Shown piece by piece: positions 61,043 through 64,000 of a stretch of 64,000 nt of DNA. The translations under genes were made by a program, and so were the position numbers. Source of the stretch: Secundilactobacillus odoratitofui DSM 19909 = JCM 15043 (GTDB lineage: Bacteria; Bacillota; Bacilli; Lactobacillales; Lactobacillaceae). How positions within the stretch are numbered: the stretch's first letter is position 1; every line of letters starts with the position of its first letter. The notes beneath the pieces are model-generated. The model saw nothing but the letters and a program-made list of their open reading frames with translations. It made no database searches and was not told where the DNA came from. The DNA lies in the NCBI RefSeq assembly GCF_001434895.1, contig NZ_AZEE01000029.1, positions 349,267 through 413,266 on the forward strand. The letters run 5' to 3'.

Positions 61043-61573
61043 ATGCACGCAAGTACCGTCTTAATCGCCGACGCCATTGTGGTCGCCGGATTGGCAGCCG
61101 TCTTTGGCCACCGACTCATCAAAAATTATCACCGTAAAGTTGAAACGCCGAATGCTTACATGATTAAAAACGTGAAATCTGGGCTAGTTATTCGGCCAAA
61201 AGATGCTGGAATCGCTGATGGCGTCCCAATCATTCAATACACGCCGCAAAACTGGGAGTGCACCACTTGGCAGATGATTAAAATTGACGAGGAAACCTAC
61301 CTGCTTAAGGATCTCTATACTCAAAAATCATTTGCGCCGGTCGATGAACCCGTTGCCGGTGCCCGATTAGCACAACGCCCGATTGGTGGCGACAAGCAAC
61401 AACACTGGCAATTTAATCGACAAGATGATGGTACCTACACCATCCAACTTGCTGGTAGTGACCTGTATATCACCAGCACCTCAAGTACCGTTGACGATCG
61501 ATTGATCCTACAACCAGCCAGCGATGACGCTGATCAACGTTGGACCTTAACGCAACAACACCCCATCATCTAA
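61043..61573 (+). CDS. Membrane-anchored ricin-type (beta-trefoil) lectin domain protein
   Basis: A 176-residue protein: N-terminal hydrophobic segment (STVLIADAIVVAGLAAVFG, about 4-22) as membrane anchor or uncleaved signal, then a ricin B-type domain with repeated QxW-type strands (TTWQMIKI, QQHWQFNR, DQRWTLTQ). Ricin-type lectins bind carbohydrate. Start ATG has TTGGAG about 8 bases upstream. It is the first gene of the operon with an SDR and probably TetR, under TetR operators. Confidence 0.75.
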   Translation: MHASTVLIADAIVVAGLAAVFGHRLIKNYHRKVETPNAYMIKNVKSGLVIRPKDAGIADGVPIIQYTPQNWECTTWQMIKIDEETYLLKDLYTQKSFAPVDEPVAGARLAQRPIGGDKQQHWQFNRQDDGTYTIQLAGSDLYITSTSSTVDDRLILQPASDDADQRWTLTQQHPII

Positions 61574-61650
61574 CAACACTTCCCTAGTTCTGTTAGATCA
61601 CCCAATTTAATCAATCAACATTCCCCAACTCACAAATAAGGAGTAAATTT

Positions 61651-62535
61651 ATGTCCAAAATTATGTTAATCACCGGTGCAACTGATGGTATCGGCAAAGT
61701 CACTGCTCAAGAACTCGCAGCCCAGGGCAATCAAGTTATCATCCATGGTCGCAATGAACAAAAAGCCCAGCGGGTGGTTACCGAAATCAAAGCAGCGACT
61801 GGCAATCAAAACGTCAGTTATCTCATTGCCGATTTGTTTTCAATGCAAGCAATCAAAGACATGGTCACCGAATTTAACACTCGGTTTGATCATCTTGATG
61901 TCTTGATCAACAATGCTGGCGCAGTCCTTGATGCCAAGCGTTTCGAAACGGTTGATGGTATCGAGGGTACGATGGCCTTAAACGTTATGGCGCCACTCTT
62001 ACTCGCTGAATTATTATTACCTCAGTTACGCAAATCAAAAGATGGCCGCATTATCAACATGTCCTCTGGCACTCACCGATTAGCCCGGCCGGACATGCAC
62101 GACCTTAACTTGGAACACGTTGACTCAGGTCAAACCCGTTACGGCATCAGCAAGCTATTTGTCATTTGGAACACCCAGCACCTCGCTGCGCAATTGCAAC
62201 AGGCCGGCATCACCAATGTGACAGTTAACGTGTCGCATCCAGGATCAGCAACGACCAACTTTGGTCAAGACAGTGACAACGGTTTTTGGGTCAACCTGGT
62301 CTATAAAGTTGCTATCGGAATCGGAAAAACGTTCCATATTGCTACACCAGAGCAAGGCGCTGTTACCAATGTCTATCTAGCTTCTGATGACGCAGTAAAA
62401 GGCGTTAACGGTAAATTCTTTGACAACAAAAAACGGCAAATTCAGCCCGCGACCCGTGAATACTCCCCTGCCAAAGAACTGCAACTCTGGAACTACTGTA
62501 TGTCAAAAATCCAACCCTGGATTGACGAAAACTGA
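61651..62535 (+). CDS. SDR family NAD(P)-dependent oxidoreductase
   Basis: A 294-residue retinol-dehydrogenase-like SDR: LITGATDGIGKVTAQEL at the N-terminus, HGRNEQKAQRV (R after beta 2 favours NADPH), NNAGAVLDA, Ser in NMSSGTHRL, YGISKL (Tyr and Lys), and a longer C-terminus. Likely reduces a lipophilic aldehyde or ketone. AAGGAG 8 bases upstream. Operon partner of the lectin-domain and tetR genes. Confidence 0.88.
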   Translation: MSKIMLITGATDGIGKVTAQELAAQGNQVIIHGRNEQKAQRVVTEIKAATGNQNVSYLIADLFSMQAIKDMVTEFNTRFDHLDVLINNAGAVLDAKRFETVDGIEGTMALNVMAPLLLAELLLPQLRKSKDGRIINMSSGTHRLARPDMHDLNLEHVDSGQTRYGISKLFVIWNTQHLAAQLQQAGITNVTVNVSHPGSATTNFGQDSDNGFWVNLVYKVAIGIGKTFHIATPEQGAVTNVYLASDDAVKGVNGKFFDNKKRQIQPATREYSPAKELQLWNYCMSKIQPWIDEN

Positions 62536-62545
62536 TTAATCAGTT
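62530..62545. promoter_or_regulatory. TetR operator copy 3 (perfect palindrome)
   Basis: AACTGATTAATCAGTT is a perfect 16-bp palindrome spanning the SDR stop, 11 bases upstream of the tetR start. Autoregulation is likely. Confidence 0.65.
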
Positions 62546-62556
62546 AAGGTTAGCCT

Positions 62557-63123
62557 ATGAGAACAAAAGACGAAAATAAAATCAAAGCCATTAAGGATGC
62601 CGTCATTGCGCTATGCGAAGCGGATGGTTTTACCAACCTAACCACTGCCAAAGTCGCCAAACGCGCTGGCGTCAGTCCCGCAACCATCTACCTCTACTAC
62701 CAAGACAAAACCGATCTGTTGAGTCGCTTATACGAAGAAGTTAAAGACGATCTCCATAAGGGCCTTGCTGGTGTCATTGCTGCAGCCGGTGATGACGTAG
62801 AATCTCAAGTCCGGGCAATGTTACGTTATTCAATCACCCAAACCCAACAACATCCTAAAGAATCCCACTTTGTTTCTACCCTATGGACGAATCAGGAACT
62901 ATTGGACGATGCTGCTCGCGCATATGGCCAAACAACGGCTGGTCCGTTAGCAAAATTGTATCAACGAATTACCGATTCTCCTGACTTTATTGATGCACCA
63001 GAGGTAATTGTAGCCAGTATTGCAACCGTTCCACAGTTAGTTTTGCAAACGGCGAACACAGTGGTTGACGAAGCGACAATTAATCAGTCTATCGAGCTTG
63101 TGATTAAAACATTGAAACGTTAA
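62557..63123 (+). CDS. TetR/AcrR family transcriptional regulator
   Basis: A 188-residue repressor with HTH NLTTAKVAKRAGVSPATIYLYYQDKTDLLSRLY and a helical ligand domain (VRAMLRYSITQTQQHPKESHFV, VVDEATINQSIELVIKTL). It is encoded right after an SDR gene and preceded by a perfect 16-bp palindrome of which two further copies precede the operon; autoregulation plus control of the lectin and SDR genes follows. GGTTAG-type weak ribosome site; coupling to the SDR stop is likely. Confidence 0.9.
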   Translation: MRTKDENKIKAIKDAVIALCEADGFTNLTTAKVAKRAGVSPATIYLYYQDKTDLLSRLYEEVKDDLHKGLAGVIAAAGDDVESQVRAMLRYSITQTQQHPKESHFVSTLWTNQELLDDAARAYGQTTAGPLAKLYQRITDSPDFIDAPEVIVASIATVPQLVLQTANTVVDEATINQSIELVIKTLKR

Positions 63124-63182
63124 TTATGAATCTTTTTGAGCACTAAGTAATCAGCCACGCTAGCATCAACTTTATAACGACA

Positions 63183-63222
63183 AAAATCAGCATCTGACAA
63201 ATCTGCCAGATGCTGATTTTGT
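63183..63222 (+). terminator. Terminator after tetR
   Basis: AAAATCAGCATCTG, loop, CAGATGCTGATTTT. Confidence 0.85.
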
Positions 63223-63334
63223 GTTTACCAAGATCGTTCAATTGATTAAATTTAAAGTTAAGGGTATAACAAAAATTACAGGGTTTAATTTTTGTTTTTT
63301 AACAATATACAATTGAAAAGGGGGATCAATACAC

Positions 63335-63976
63335 ATGGCAGATGAAAGCAGTCAATTAACACGGCACTCGGTCAGAAACTTCAGTGACAAACCAGTGGAT
63401 ACCGAACTCATAAAAGAGATCATTGCCGAAGCGCAACACGCACCATCGTGGGAAAATGCCCAGCCATGGAAAGTATATGTAGCGGTAGGCGAGACCGCGA
63501 GAAAATTACGTGAAGCAAATGCCGAAGCTATCAGCCAAGGGCACAAGAGTTGGGCCGAGGTAACACCACCACAAGCGTGGGCTGACAAGCCACAACAAAA
63601 CATTACGTACTGGCAGCACGGTATGGCTGCGTACATGGGTGATGATGTCCAGTCGTTCCGCAGTGCGGGCCAGAAACTATACAATGCGCCAGCCATTTTA
63701 TATATTACGATTCCTAAAAATTCAACCAATTATAGCGCATATGATACCGGTGCTTTTGGCTATGGCATTTTGCTGGCAGCTGAAGCGCATGGCGTCAATT
63801 CTTTACCAGCATATTCTTTTGCCCGTTACCCTGATATCGTCCGTCAATATTTCGATATTCCAGAAGACGAAGCGATTTTATTGGGTATCGGCTTAGGCTA
63901 TGCAACGGATGCTAAAATGAATCAACTGCAAACGAAACGTGAGCCTTTAGATGCAGCCCTACAAATTAAGGACTAA
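63335..63976 (+). CDS. Nitroreductase family protein
   Basis: A 213-residue FMN oxidoreductase. RHSVRNFSDKPVDTELI and IIAEAQHAPSWENAQPWKVYV form the FMN site; ILYITIPKNSTNYSAYDTGAFGYGILLAAEAHGVNSLP and ILLGIGLGYATDAKMN are the C-terminal dimer region. It is NADH/NADPH-dependent, reducing nitro compounds or quinones. Start ATG has GGGGGATC about 9 bases upstream. Not visibly part of the TetR operon (terminator between). Confidence 0.92.
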   Translation: MADESSQLTRHSVRNFSDKPVDTELIKEIIAEAQHAPSWENAQPWKVYVAVGETARKLREANAEAISQGHKSWAEVTPPQAWADKPQQNITYWQHGMAAYMGDDVQSFRSAGQKLYNAPAILYITIPKNSTNYSAYDTGAFGYGILLAAEAHGVNSLPAYSFARYPDIVRQYFDIPEDEAILLGIGLGYATDAKMNQLQTKREPLDAALQIKD

Positions 63977-64000
63977 CTTGTTTTAACCTGAAAAACCAGC

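Overview
The window reads as a chromosomal segment of a low-to-mid GC lactic acid bacterium. Gene content (a phosphonate-use operon, glutamate synthase, many small stress and redox enzymes, LAB-type surface proteins with a DUF5776-like C-terminus), AAGGAGG ribosome sites, frequent TTG and GTG starts and a catabolite-responsive (cre) site all fit Lactiplantibacillus (plantarum group). The species is inferred from gene content only. No rRNA, tRNA, CRISPR array, insertion sequence or prophage was recognised.

Layout. 1-2.7 kb: end of a phosphonate operon (PhnE permease, PhnX-PhnW fusion). 2.7-7.3 kb: a PP2C-like protein, a sugar/H+ symporter with a cre box, and an ABC-F protein. 7.3-14.8 kb: gltBD (glutamate synthase), bracketed by three large multi-hairpin elements. 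14.8-18.2 kb: a 1,111-residue secreted protein (LamG, cohesin-like, EF-hand loop, alkaline-phosphatase-fold, DUF5776-like). 18.6-31.2 kb: GNAT enzymes, a heterodimeric ABC exporter, a truncated flavin oxidoreductase next to a DJ-1/PfpI protein, two SDR/NmrA enzymes, a glycosyltransferase and a DyP peroxidase with a PerR/Fur-like box. 31.4-47.9 kb: an EF-G/TetM-like GTPase, an aldehyde dehydrogenase, a secreted protein and a lipoprotein, a MocR-type regulator divergent from an azoreductase, NudC, a PadR operon, a nitroreductase, a DUF2075 ATPase and a lipid kinase. 48.1-54.7 kb: a four-gene Wadjet-like (JetABCD) plasmid-defence operon whose first gene carries an in-frame TGA. 55-64 kb: a GyrI-like/WYL pair, a ferritin-like gene broken by TAG, a TetR repressor divergent from two tandem HXXEE membrane proteins, rarA, a TetR-controlled lectin/SDR operon with three near-identical operators, and a nitroreductase.

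The observations most worth following are: the broken Wadjet operon; two families of intergenic hairpin repeats (one with conserved ends and variable cores, at gene 3' ends; one multi-branched, around gltBD); five parS-like palindromes, one an exact match to the consensus; the domain combination of the surface protein; and a MocR regulator that has lost its PLP lysine. Three otherwise intact reading frames (a membrane-protein remnant, jetA, a ferritin-like gene) each contain one in-frame stop, which points to recent decay or to base-call errors.
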